NCBI RefSeq assembly: GCF_001718195.1
Contig: NZ_MCNV01000011.1
Location: forward strand, 175,045-239,044
DNA length: 64,000 bases
Origin: Paraburkholderia nodosa
GTDB taxonomy: Bacteria > Pseudomonadota > Gammaproteobacteria > Burkholderiales > Burkholderiaceae
Direction: 5' to 3'
Shown: one piece after another, positions 8,456 through 16,418 of the stretch
How positions within the stretch are numbered: position 1 is the stretch's first letter
How the letters are laid out: each line of letters begins with the position of its first letter
Notes under the pieces: model-generated
What the model saw: only the letters and a program-made list of their open reading frames with translations
The model's database searches: none
What the model was told of the DNA's origin: nothing
Translations under genes and position numbers: made by a program

Positions 8456-9406
8456 ATGAAAGCCCTGACCGTTATCGACTCCCACACGGGCGGCGAGCCC
8501 ACGCGCCTCGTGATCGACGGCGGCCCCGAGTTGGGCCGCGGCCCGCTCGCCGAACGCCTCGCCGTATTCCGTCGCGACTTCGACCGCGTGCGCGCAGGCG
8601 TCGTCAACGAGCCGCGTGGCTCGGACGTGATGGTCGGCGCGCTGCTTTGCGAGCCGCATGATCCGTCCTGCTCTGCCGGCGTGATCTTCTTCAACAACGT
8701 CGGTTTTCTCGGCATGTGCGGCCACGGCACCATCGGCCTCATCGCGTCGCTCGCGCATCTCGGGCGCATCGCGCCAGGCGTGCATCGCATCGAAACGCCG
8801 GTCGGCAACGTCGAAGCCGAACTGCACGCCGACGGCAGCGTCACCGTGCGCAACGTGCCCGCGTATCGCTACCGCCAGGCCGTGCCGCTCGACGTGCCCG
8901 GCTACGGCCGCGTGCACGGCGACATCGCCTGGGGCGGCAACTGGTTCTTCCTCGTCGCCGATCACAACCTGACGCTCGAAGCGGGCAACGTCGAAGCGCT
9001 CACCGAAGCCACGTGGGCCATGCGCCAGGCGCTCGAAGCGAATGGCATGACCGGCGCGGACGGCGCGCTGATCGACCATATCGAACTGTTCGCGCATTCG
9101 GACATCGCGGGCATCGACAGCCGCAATTTCGTGCTGTGTCCCGGCAAGGCCTACGATCGTTCGCCGTGCGGCACCGGTACGAGCGCGAAAGTCGCGTGCC
9201 TCGCCGCGGACGGCACGCTCGCGCCCGGCGCGCGGTGGCGCCAGGAAAGCATCATCGGCAGCGTGTTCGAAGCCTGCTATGAAACCACGCCCGATCTCCC
9301 CGCGGGCCATGTGCGCCCGAGCATTCGCGGCAGCGCGCATATTAGCGCGGAGTCCAAACTGATTTTCTCCGACGATGATCCGTTCGCGTGGGGCATTCCC
9401 GCGTGA
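8456..9406 (+). CDS. lhpA: 4-hydroxyproline 2-epimerase (proline racemase family)
   Basis: 316 residues. Both catalytic cysteines of the two-base racemase mechanism are present: Cys88 in MCGHGTIG and Cys238 in SPCGTGTSA. Cys rather than Thr at the second site, together with the neighbours, favours an epimerase rather than a dehydratase. The enzyme turns trans-4-hydroxy-L-proline into cis-4-hydroxy-D-proline, the first step of bacterial hydroxyproline breakdown. The ATG at 8456 was chosen because MKALTVIDSHTGGEP is the family N-terminus. The stop overlaps the start of the next gene (TGATG), showing translational coupling with the D-hydroxyproline dehydrogenase genes. Confidence 0.93.
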   Translation: MKALTVIDSHTGGEPTRLVIDGGPELGRGPLAERLAVFRRDFDRVRAGVVNEPRGSDVMVGALLCEPHDPSCSAGVIFFNNVGFLGMCGHGTIGLIASLAHLGRIAPGVHRIETPVGNVEAELHADGSVTVRNVPAYRYRQAVPLDVPGYGRVHGDIAWGGNWFFLVADHNLTLEAGNVEALTEATWAMRQALEANGMTGADGALIDHIELFAHSDIAGIDSRNFVLCPGKAYDRSPCGTGTSAKVACLAADGTLAPGARWRQESIIGSVFEACYETTPDLPAGHVRPSIRGSAHISAESKLIFSDDDPFAWGIPA

Positions 9407-10563
9407 TGCAAGGTTCGAGCCGTCGACACGATGTCGTCGTGATCGGCGCGGGCATCGTGGGCGCGGCTTGCGCGCATGAACTCGCGGCGCAGGGCCTGAA
9501 CGTGCTCGTCATCGAGCGCGCCGGCATAGGCGGCGGCGTGACGGCCGCGGGCATGGGCCACCTCGTCGTGATGGACGACACGCCCGCCGAATTCGCGCTG
9601 AGCGCGTGGTCGCTCGCGCTGTGGCACGCGCTGGCGCCGCGTCTCGACGAGCGCCACGCGTTCCTGCGCTGCGGCACGCTCTGGGTCGCCGCCGACGAAG
9701 AAGAACTGGCGCTCGCGCAGACGCGTCAGCAGGCGTTGCAACACCAGGGCGTGGCGTGTTCGATGCTCGACGCGCGCCAGTTGCGCAAAGCGGAACCGGG
9801 GCTGCGCAAGGGCCTCGTGGGCGGCATGATCGTCGACAACGACGCCGTGGTTTACGCGCCTGCCGTAGCCGCATGGCTGCTCGAGCAGCCCGTTAGCGGC
9901 CGCTTGACCTGCCGCACGCAGACGCAAGTCGTGCGTATCGACCGCGTGGGCGTACACCTCTCCGATGGCGAGGTCGTCGGCGCGGGCGCGGTATTGATCG
10001 CGAACGGCCTGGCGGCGCTCGAGTTGCTACCGCGCCTGCCGCTCCAGGCGAAGAAGGGACACCTCCTCATTACCGATCGCTATCCCGGCGCGATTCGTCA
10101 TCAGATTCTCGAACTCGGCTACATCAAAAGCGCGCACAACGCGAGCGGCACCTCGGTGGCGTTCAACGTGCAGCCGCGGCCGACCGGTCAATTGCTGATC
10201 GGCTCGTCGCGCCAGTTCGACAGCACGGACCCCGCCGTCGAGCCGGCGATTCTCGCGCGCATGCTGCGCCGCGCCGCCGACTATCTGCCGCAACTGCCCG
10301 CGCTCAACGCGATCCGCGCATGGACGGGCTTTCGCCCGGCATCGAGCGACGGCATGCCGCTGATCGGCCCCGCGGCGGCGTTCGCCGATGACGACAGCCA
10401 TCCGTCGACGTGGCTCGCCACCGGGCACGAGGGCCTCGGCGTCACCACGGCGCTCGGCACCGCGAAGCTGATTGCCGCGCAGATGCTCGGACGCGCCGCC
10501 GAGATCGACGCGACGCCGTATCTGCCCGCGCGCTTCGCTGACCAGGGGGCCGTGCATGCCTGA
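9406..10563 (+). CDS. D-hydroxyproline dehydrogenase, DadA-like FAD subunit
   Basis: 385 residues of the DAO flavoprotein family: a dinucleotide-binding VVVIGAGIVGAACAHELA at the N-terminus and the C-terminal GHEGLGVTTALGTAKLIA motif. In the pseudomonad lhp system an equivalent subunit joins an alpha subunit and a small 2Fe-2S subunit to oxidise cis-4-hydroxy-D-proline to 1-pyrroline-4-hydroxy-2-carboxylate, passing electrons to the respiratory chain. The ATG overlaps the epimerase stop, and the next gene starts 8 bases before this stop, so the subunits are probably made in step. Confidence 0.88.
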   Translation: MQGSSRRHDVVVIGAGIVGAACAHELAAQGLNVLVIERAGIGGGVTAAGMGHLVVMDDTPAEFALSAWSLALWHALAPRLDERHAFLRCGTLWVAADEEELALAQTRQQALQHQGVACSMLDARQLRKAEPGLRKGLVGGMIVDNDAVVYAPAVAAWLLEQPVSGRLTCRTQTQVVRIDRVGVHLSDGEVVGAGAVLIANGLAALELLPRLPLQAKKGHLLITDRYPGAIRHQILELGYIKSAHNASGTSVAFNVQPRPTGQLLIGSSRQFDSTDPAVEPAILARMLRRAADYLPQLPALNAIRAWTGFRPASSDGMPLIGPAAAFADDDSHPSTWLATGHEGLGVTTALGTAKLIAAQMLGRAAEIDATPYLPARFADQGAVHA

Positions 10564-10831
10564 AGCCAATACGACCTTGACGATCGACGGTCGCAACGTG
10601 GGCGTCGCGCCGGGCAGCTCGGTCGCAGCCGCCATCGCCATTGCCGCGCATGCAGAACACGCAGCGCCCGTCACGCGGTGCTCGGTGAGCGGCGCGCTGC
10701 GCGGGCCGTTGTGCGGAATGGGCATCTGCCAGGAATGCCGCGTCACCATCGACGGCGTGCCGCATCGCCTTGCCTGCCAGACAGTTTGCATCGCGGGCAT
10801 GAAGGTCGTCACCGGGAATGCAGCGCCATGA
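10556..10831 (+). CDS. D-hydroxyproline dehydrogenase, small [2Fe-2S] subunit
   Basis: 91 residues. The four cysteines of a plant-type ferredoxin-like cluster appear as PLCGMGICQEC and LACQT. Proteins of this size and pattern are the gamma subunits of heteromeric D-hydroxyproline and related amine dehydrogenases; they relay electrons between the flavin subunits. It overlaps the FAD gene before it by 8 bases and the one after it by 4 bases (ATGA), the tight packing expected of subunits in fixed ratio. Confidence 0.88.
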   Translation: MPEANTTLTIDGRNVGVAPGSSVAAAIAIAAHAEHAAPVTRCSVSGALRGPLCGMGICQECRVTIDGVPHRLACQTVCIAGMKVVTGNAAP

Positions 10832-12096
10832 AGTTCGACATCCTGATCATCGGCGCCGGACCGGCCGGATTGAACGCCGCGCGCATCGCCGCACAGGCGG
10901 GCGCAAGCGTCGGCATCGTCGACGACAATGCGCTGCCCGGCGGCCAGATCTGGCGTCAGGGTCCCGGGCATCGCGCCGCCGGTCCCGCACGCGCCGTACT
11001 AGACGCCCTCGCGGCCCGCACCAACGTCACGCTGCTGGGCGCCACCCGCATCGTGCAGGCGCTGCCCGGGCGGCAACTGCTCGCGGAGAGCCCCGACCGT
11101 GCGCTCGCGCTCGCTTACGGCAAGCTCATCGTCGCCTCGGGCGCGCGCGAACGCTTCCTGCCTTATCCCGGCTGGACCTTGCCGGGCATCACAGGCGCGG
11201 GAGGTTTGCAGGCGCTCATCAAGGGCGGGATGCCCGTGCGCGGCGAACGCATCGTCATCGCGGGGAGCGGGCCGTTGCTCTGGGCCGCCGCGGTCACCGC
11301 GCGCCAGCATGGCGCAACGATCGCCGCCGTCGTCGAGCAGGCGCCGCCCCAGGCGGTGCGCCGATTTGCGGCAGGCCTCGTCCATACGCCCGCGAAACTC
11401 GCCCAGGCGCTGCGCATGCGCTTCGATCTGCGCGCGACGCCCTACTGGTGCGATGCGTACGTTGCCGAAGCCATCGGCACGACGCGCGTGACGCAGGCGC
11501 GCGTGCGGCGCGGCAACGACGACGTGCTGGTCGATTGCGACCGGATCGCATGCGCCTATGGCCTCGTGCCGAATACGGGCATCGGCGCGGCGCTGGGTTG
11601 CCGCCTCGAAACCCATGCGGGTTCTCCCGCCATCGCCGTGAACGAATGGCAGCAGACCTCCGCCGAAGCGGTTTACGCGGCCGGCGAATGCACAGGCGTG
11701 GGCGGCATGGAACTCGCGGCGGTGGAAGGACGCATCGCCGCGTATGCTGCGCTCGGCGACCACGCGAACGCCCGGCACCTGTTTGCCGAACGCGAGCGTT
11801 ACCGCCGTTTCGCCACGCGCCTGCACGCGGCGTTCGAACTCGCCCCCGCGTTGCGGGCGCTGCCGCAGCCCGACACTGTGTTTTGCCGTTGCGAAGACGT
11901 CGCGTATGGCGACGTCGCGCGCCATACGTCGTGGCGCGACGCCAAGCTGCAGACGCGCTGCGGCATGGGTCCCTGTCAGGGCAAGATTTGCGGCGAGGCG
12001 GCGGCGTTCTGTTTCGGCTGGCCGCAAAATGGCCAGCGCCCTCCGTTCTCGCCCGCGCGCATCGACACCTTGCTGCACGTAGAAGCGGCGCAATAG
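10828..12096 (+). CDS. D-hydroxyproline dehydrogenase, alpha (NAD(P)/FAD-type) subunit
   Basis: 422 residues. The N-terminal Rossmann unit DILIIGAGPAGLNAARIAA and a second nucleotide-binding segment ERIVIAGSGPLLWAAAV define a pyridine-nucleotide-disulfide-reductase fold. The C-terminus has a BFD-like cluster domain: CRCEDV followed by CGMGPCQGKICG. This arrangement is that of the alpha subunits of D-hydroxyproline dehydrogenase, octopine/nopaline oxidase and related enzymes. It completes the three-subunit enzyme with the two preceding genes. ATG at 10828 overlaps the previous TGA. Confidence 0.9.
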   Translation: MKFDILIIGAGPAGLNAARIAAQAGASVGIVDDNALPGGQIWRQGPGHRAAGPARAVLDALAARTNVTLLGATRIVQALPGRQLLAESPDRALALAYGKLIVASGARERFLPYPGWTLPGITGAGGLQALIKGGMPVRGERIVIAGSGPLLWAAAVTARQHGATIAAVVEQAPPQAVRRFAAGLVHTPAKLAQALRMRFDLRATPYWCDAYVAEAIGTTRVTQARVRRGNDDVLVDCDRIACAYGLVPNTGIGAALGCRLETHAGSPAIAVNEWQQTSAEAVYAAGECTGVGGMELAAVEGRIAAYAALGDHANARHLFAERERYRRFATRLHAAFELAPALRALPQPDTVFCRCEDVAYGDVARHTSWRDAKLQTRCGMGPCQGKICGEAAAFCFGWPQNGQRPPFSPARIDTLLHVEAAQ

Positions 12097-12185
12097 CGCC
12101 ACACCCGCTTTTTGTTGCAGATGCGCGCGCGTGCGCAAATCGGCACAATGGTATTTTCCGCCGATACCGCCCCAAGCGCCTCGCG

Positions 12186-12968
12186 ATGTCCGAACCGGTC
12201 CTGCCCGCCGCCCTCGAAAACGCCACGTTTGCGCAGATGATCGCGCATTTCACCATGCTCGAACCGCTGTTCGACGCCATGCCCGACGTGGTGTTCTTCG
12301 TGAAGGATCACGAGGCGCGCTACGTGATCGCCAACACCACGCTCGCCGCGCGCTGCGGTTTCAAGGAGAAACGCGCGCTGCTCGGCAAGACGGCCGAGCA
12401 GGTCTTTCCCTCGCGCTTCGGCCACAGCTATACCGCCCAGGACCGGGCCGTGGTGCGGCTCGACAGCAGTCTCATCGACCAGCTCGAACTGCATCTGTAT
12501 CCGGGCCGGCAGCCGGGCTGGTGTCTCACCTCGAAAGTCCCGCTGCACGACGCGCGCGGCCGCGTGCTGGGCGTGGCGGGCATTTCGCGCGACCTGCAGG
12601 CCGCCGAAGGCACGCATCCCGCTTACCAGCGGCTCGCGGTCGCCGCGAAGTACATCCAGGACAACTATGCGCAACCGCTCAAGCTCGCGCACCTGGCGAA
12701 GCTCATCAACATGTCGGTGGCGCAGATCGAGCGTTACTTCCACAAGATCTTTCACCTCACGCCCCGCCAGATGCTGCTGAAAACGCGTCTGGATGCGGCC
12801 TCGGTGCTGCTCGCGAGCGACCTGAGCATCACCGACATCGCCACGCAGTGCGGTTATAACGATCACAGCGCGTTCACGCGGCAATTCAAGGCCACGGTGG
12901 GTGTCACGCCCAGCCAGTACCGCGCGCTGCTGCAAACGCCCGAAAGCGCGCAGGCGTCCGCCGCCTGA
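12186..12968 (+). CDS. AraC-family regulator with N-terminal PAS domain
   Basis: 260 residues. Residues ~20-140 form a PAS domain (FDAMPDVVFFVKD...YVIANTTLAARCGF ... GVAGISRDLQAAE), and residues ~150-255 hold the two helix-turn-helix units of AraC (LAKLINMSVAQIERYFHKIF; DIATQCGYNDHSAFTRQFK). Position inside the hydroxyproline cluster, 89 bases after the dehydrogenase alpha subunit and before the deaminase gene, suggests it activates the pathway in response to hydroxyproline or an intermediate, like LhpR in pseudomonads; the PAS domain would be the sensor. The ligand is not evident. Confidence 0.87.
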   Translation: MSEPVLPAALENATFAQMIAHFTMLEPLFDAMPDVVFFVKDHEARYVIANTTLAARCGFKEKRALLGKTAEQVFPSRFGHSYTAQDRAVVRLDSSLIDQLELHLYPGRQPGWCLTSKVPLHDARGRVLGVAGISRDLQAAEGTHPAYQRLAVAAKYIQDNYAQPLKLAHLAKLINMSVAQIERYFHKIFHLTPRQMLLKTRLDAASVLLASDLSITDIATQCGYNDHSAFTRQFKATVGVTPSQYRALLQTPESAQASAA

Positions 12969-13041
12969 GCCTCGCGCCAGCTTGCCCAGGGTTGTCCCTG
13001 GGCCGCTGAAGCAAGCGGCGGACTATGCAGATTTCGTCTTT

Positions 13042-13062
13042 TTGAGGCGCGAAAGGCCTCAA
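13042..13062. promoter_or_regulatory. Inverted repeat upstream of the deaminase gene
   Basis: TTGAGGC and GCCTCAA separated by 7 bases, about 85 bases before the deaminase start and after the AraC-type gene. It could be an operator; a T-run precedes it, so it could also stop minus-strand transcription. Confidence 0.35.
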
Positions 13063-13147
13063 GCGTCAAACGATCTGGACAGCGATACTTCACTCATATT
13101 CAACAGGTACCGGCGCGAGCCGCTACGCATTCAAGGAGTGAGTCACA

Positions 13148-14062
13148 GTGAGCGCTATCCAGTGGAGCGGGGTGTTTCCCGCCGTCAGCACGCAGTTCAA
13201 GGCGGACTTCTCGGTCGATATCGACGCCACGCACCGGGTGGTGAGCAATCTCGTCAAGGACGGCGTGTCGGGCCTCGTGGTGTGCGGCACCGTCGGCGAG
13301 AACACCTCGCTCGCGACGAGCGAAAAGATTGCGGTGATCGAGGCCGCGCGCGACGCGGCAGGCGGCAAGGTGCCGGTAATCGCGGGCATTGCCGAATTCA
13401 CCACCGAGTTCGCGCGTCAAACCGTGAAGGAAGCGGCGAGCGTCGGTGTGGACGGCGTGATGGTCATGCCGGCGCTCGTGTATTCCTCGAAGCCGCACGA
13501 AACGGCCGCGCATTTCCGCGCCGTGGCGTCGAGCACCGACGTGCCGGTGATGGTCTACAACAATCCGCCGATCTACAAGAACGACGTCACACCCGACATC
13601 CTGATCGCTCTTCAGGATTGCGAAAATATCGTCTGCTTCAAGGATTCGTCGGGCGATACGCGCCGCTTCATCGATCTGCGCAACGCCGTGGGCGATCGCT
13701 TCGTGCTGTTCGCGGGCCTCGACGACGTAGTGGTCGAAAGCGTGGCCGTGGGCGCGCAAGGCTGGGTCTCGGGCATGTCGAACGTGTTCCCGAAGGAAGG
13801 CGAAACGCTGTTCCGCCTCGCGAAGCAAAAGCGCTTTGACGAAGCGCTCGCGCTCTACCACTGGTTCATGCCGCTACTGCATCTCGACGCGCGTCCCGAC
13901 CTCGTGCAATGCATCAAGCTGTGCGAGGAACTGGTGGGCCGCGGCAGCGCCGTCACGCGCCCGCCGCGCCTGCCGCTCGAAGGCGAAGCGCTCGCGCATG
14001 TGAAGGCCGTGGTCGAGAAGGCGCTCGCCACGCGCCCCGCCCTGCCGGACGTCGGTCTGTAA
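13148..14062 (+). CDS. 1-pyrroline-4-hydroxy-2-carboxylate deaminase (DapA superfamily)
   Basis: 304 residues with the TIM-barrel aldolase pattern of dihydrodipicolinate synthase: GTVGENTS, Tyr137 in VMVYNNPP and the Schiff-base Lys165 in CFKDSSG. In the hydroxyproline pathway a DapA homologue deaminates and dehydrates the pyrroline product to 2-oxoglutarate semialdehyde. The neighbours (epimerase, D-hydroxyproline dehydrogenase) support that reading over dihydrodipicolinate synthase. It starts with GTG at 13148, 9 bases after an AAGGAGT ribosome site. The final semialdehyde dehydrogenase is not adjacent. Confidence 0.88.
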   Translation: MSAIQWSGVFPAVSTQFKADFSVDIDATHRVVSNLVKDGVSGLVVCGTVGENTSLATSEKIAVIEAARDAAGGKVPVIAGIAEFTTEFARQTVKEAASVGVDGVMVMPALVYSSKPHETAAHFRAVASSTDVPVMVYNNPPIYKNDVTPDILIALQDCENIVCFKDSSGDTRRFIDLRNAVGDRFVLFAGLDDVVVESVAVGAQGWVSGMSNVFPKEGETLFRLAKQKRFDEALALYHWFMPLLHLDARPDLVQCIKLCEELVGRGSAVTRPPRLPLEGEALAHVKAVVEKALATRPALPDVGL

Positions 14063-14111
14063 GCGCTACGCATTCAACGCGCCTCTCTCCCAATCTTCAT
14101 TCGAATCGCCG

Positions 14112-14143
14112 AAACCGGGCCACGTTGGCCCGGTTTGTTTTTT
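14112..14143 (+). terminator. Rho-independent terminator of the hydroxyproline cluster
   Basis: An 11-base stem (AAACCGGGCCA with its complement 14126-14136), a 3-base loop and a T-rich tail (GTTTTTT). Confidence 0.9.
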
Positions 14144-14156
14144 CACACGGGATGCC

Positions 14157-14312
14157 ATGTCCGCCACCATCGTCCTCACGCTCGACGAAGTCTTCACGCT
14201 CTCGCGCAACGTGCTGCCGCAAGGCATGTCCGATGCGTGCGCCGAGCCCACGCTGCGCGATATCGCGCCCGGCGTGCTGGCCGTGGGAGCGTGCCGCTTA
14301 AGCACCGGTTAA
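14157..14312 (+). pseudogene. N-terminal relic of a malate/lactate-type dehydrogenase
   Basis: A 51-codon frame starting with ATG reads SATIVLTLDEVFTLSRNVL, then PQGMSDACAEPTLRDIA, and stops after RLSTG. This resembles the start of the Ldh/YbiC family (delta-1-piperideine- or pyrroline-2-carboxylate reductases), whose members normally reach ~340 residues. Such a reductase would suit the end of a proline/hydroxyproline cluster. Only the first ~15% is left and the last part is diverged. The similarity is judged by eye and is moderate. Confidence 0.45.
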
Positions 14313-14358
14313 GCCGGGATGAGCGACAATGTAAGGCTGGAAATTGGGGGAGCGAGCG

Positions 14359-15021
14359 ATGCGCCTGTTGCTGGTGGAAGACGACGAAATGATTGCGGAA
14401 ACGGTGCTCGACTCGATGCGCCGCGAGGGTCATGCCGTCGACTGGGCGCGCGACGGGCGGGAAGCGGAGCTTTCGCTCGACAACGACGTGTACGACCTCG
14501 TGCTGCTCGACCTCGGGCTGCCGAAGAAGGACGGGATCGAAGTGCTGAACGGCTACCGCCGTAAGGGCGGCGAAGCGGCCGTGCTGATCCTGACCGCGCG
14601 CGACTCGGTGACGGACCGCATCGCCGGGCTCGACGCCGGCGCCGACGACTACCTCATCAAGCCCTTCGATCTCGACGAACTGGCCGCCCGTACGCGCGCC
14701 ATGCTCCGCCGCCGCACGGGCCAGAAACAGCCCGTCTACACGCACAGCGGCCTCGCGCTCGACCCCGCCGCGCACGAGGTGACGAAAGACGGCGAAAGCG
14801 TCGCGCTCGTGCCGCGCGAATTTGCGCTGCTGCGCGTGCTCATCGAGCAGCCCGCGCGCGTCTTCACGAAGGCCGAACTCGAAGAGCGCATGTACGGCTG
14901 GGGCGAGGAAGTCGGCAGCAACGCGATCGAGGTGCACGTGCACAGCTTGCGCCGCAAGATCGGCACCGACCAGATCGTGACTGTGCGCGGCGTAGGTTAC
15001 CGGCTCAAGAGATCGGAATGA
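14359..15021 (+). CDS. OmpR-family two-component response regulator
   Basis: 220 residues. Receiver domain with acidic pocket (LLLVEDDE), phospho-acceptor Asp51 in LLDLGLP and the conserved Lys in LIKPFD; C-terminal winged helix (ALVPREFALLRVLIEQPARV ... IEVHVHSLRRKIG ... VRGVGYRL). It resembles the QseB/PmrA/TctD group. The ATG at 14359 follows a GGGGAGCGAG ribosome site. The next gene, a histidine kinase, starts inside its stop codon (ATGA), so both are one operon and form a cognate pair. Target genes are not evident; ampC lies convergent to the pair. Confidence 0.93.
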   Translation: MRLLLVEDDEMIAETVLDSMRREGHAVDWARDGREAELSLDNDVYDLVLLDLGLPKKDGIEVLNGYRRKGGEAAVLILTARDSVTDRIAGLDAGADDYLIKPFDLDELAARTRAMLRRRTGQKQPVYTHSGLALDPAAHEVTKDGESVALVPREFALLRVLIEQPARVFTKAELEERMYGWGEEVGSNAIEVHVHSLRRKIGTDQIVTVRGVGYRLKRSE

Positions 15022-16418
15022 ACTCCATCCGCCGCCGCCTGCTGGGCTGGCTCATCTGCGGATTCGCGGCCGCCTCCATCGTGGCCGGCTTCGGCATTTT
15101 TCACAGCGCGCGTGAAGAAGCGGGCGAGCTCTTTGATTACGAGCTGCATGCCGTGGCGCAATCCATGCCCGCGAACGCCGCGATGGCGCGCGAGGTCGAG
15201 CAGTCCGGTCCCGGCTTCGACGAGATCGCCGACGACCGTATTCTCATCCAGATCTGGGACCACGACGGCAAGCTGGTTTACCGCTCGCAGGAAACGCCCG
15301 TGCTGCCGCGCCAGGCCACGGGCTTTCGCACGATCGAGCACGACGAGGTGCATTGGCGCGTGTACGGCATCGCGCAACCGGATCGCTTCGTTCAGGTGGC
15401 GCAGCCCATTTCCGTGCGCGACGGGCTGGCGCTGCATCTCGCGCTGCATACGTTGTGGCCGCTCGCACTGCTCGTGCCGGTGGCCATCGTGCTGCTGCTG
15501 TTCGTGGTGACGCGCGGGCTCGCGCCGGTGGGCGCGTTGTCGGCGCTGCTCGCTTCGCGCTCGGCGCATGAGCTGGAGCCGTTGCGCCTCGACGGCTCGG
15601 TGCCCGTCGAACTGCGCCCGCTCGTCGTCGCGCTCAACGATCTGCTGGACCGCCTGAATACGGCTTCGCAGGCGCAGCGCACCTTCATCGCCGACGCGGC
15701 GCACGAGCTGCGCTCGCCGCTCGCCGCGCTCAAGCTGCAATGGCAGGCGGCGCTGCACGACGGCACGCTCAACGGCGAGCCGCGTACGCTCGAGCGCATG
15801 CAAACGCGCCTGAACCGCACGATCCGCCTCGTGCAGCAACTGCTCACGCTTGCGCGCGAAGATGCGCAAGCGAGCACGCCCGCCACTGTCGTCAGTCTGC
15901 GGAGGCTGGGAGAGCAGGCCATCGGCGACTTCTCGCTGCTCGCGGAAGAGAAAGGCATCGACCTCGGCCTCGAGTCGCGGCCACCCATCACGCCCAATTG
16001 CATCTGCAACGTGAACGCCGACGCGCACGGCCTGAACACCCTGCTGAACAACCTGCTCGACAACGCGATCCGCTACACGCCCTCAGGCGGCAAGATCGAT
16101 CTCGTGCTCACGCGTTCGCAGGACACGCTCGGCTTCGAAGTCATCGATAACGGGCCCGGGATTCCCGAAGCCGATCTCGAGCGCGTGGTCGACCGCTTCT
16201 TTCGCGGCGATCATGCCCAGGGCACAGGCAGCGGGCTCGGACTTTCGATCGTGGCGCGCATCGCGCAGCGTCATGGCCTGACGTTCACGCTGCGCAACAA
16301 CCCGGGCGGGCGCGGTCTCACGGCGGCGGTGAGCGGGCTGCCTGTGCACGACAGCCCGGCGGCTAACACGAATGCGCCCGCCAGCCGAACCGCGCGGGCG
16401 ACGAGCGATTCGGCCTAA
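15018..16418 (+). CDS. Two-component sensor histidine kinase (QseC-like architecture)
   Basis: 466 residues. Membrane segments at about 10-28 and 146-166 enclose a ~115-residue periplasmic sensor; a HAMP-like linker follows. The H-box ADAAHELRSPLAALKL carries the phospho-accepting His229; the ATPase domain shows the N box (NNLLDNAIRYTP), the G1 box (DNGPGIPEADLERV) and the G2 box (GSGLGLSIVARIA). It overlaps the response regulator gene by 4 bases. Its stop overlaps that of the convergent beta-lactamase gene. The signal sensed is unknown. Confidence 0.93.
   Translation: MNSIRRRLLGWLICGFAAASIVAGFGIFHSAREEAGELFDYELHAVAQSMPANAAMAREVEQSGPGFDEIADDRILIQIWDHDGKLVYRSQETPVLPRQATGFRTIEHDEVHWRVYGIAQPDRFVQVAQPISVRDGLALHLALHTLWPLALLVPVAIVLLLFVVTRGLAPVGALSALLASRSAHELEPLRLDGSVPVELRPLVVALNDLLDRLNTASQAQRTFIADAAHELRSPLAALKLQWQAALHDGTLNGEPRTLERMQTRLNRTIRLVQQLLTLAREDAQASTPATVVSLRRLGEQAIGDFSLLAEEKGIDLGLESRPPITPNCICNVNADAHGLNTLLNNLLDNAIRYTPSGGKIDLVLTRSQDTLGFEVIDNGPGIPEADLERVVDRFFRGDHAQGTGSGLGLSIVARIAQRHGLTFTLRNNPGGRGLTAAVSGLPVHDSPAANTNAPASRTARATSDSA

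Noticed and set aside
10818..12968. A 716-codon plus-strand frame that ends with the AraC regulator
   Set aside because: Its first two-thirds lies in the wrong frame of the dehydrogenase alpha subunit; only the part from 12186 is real.
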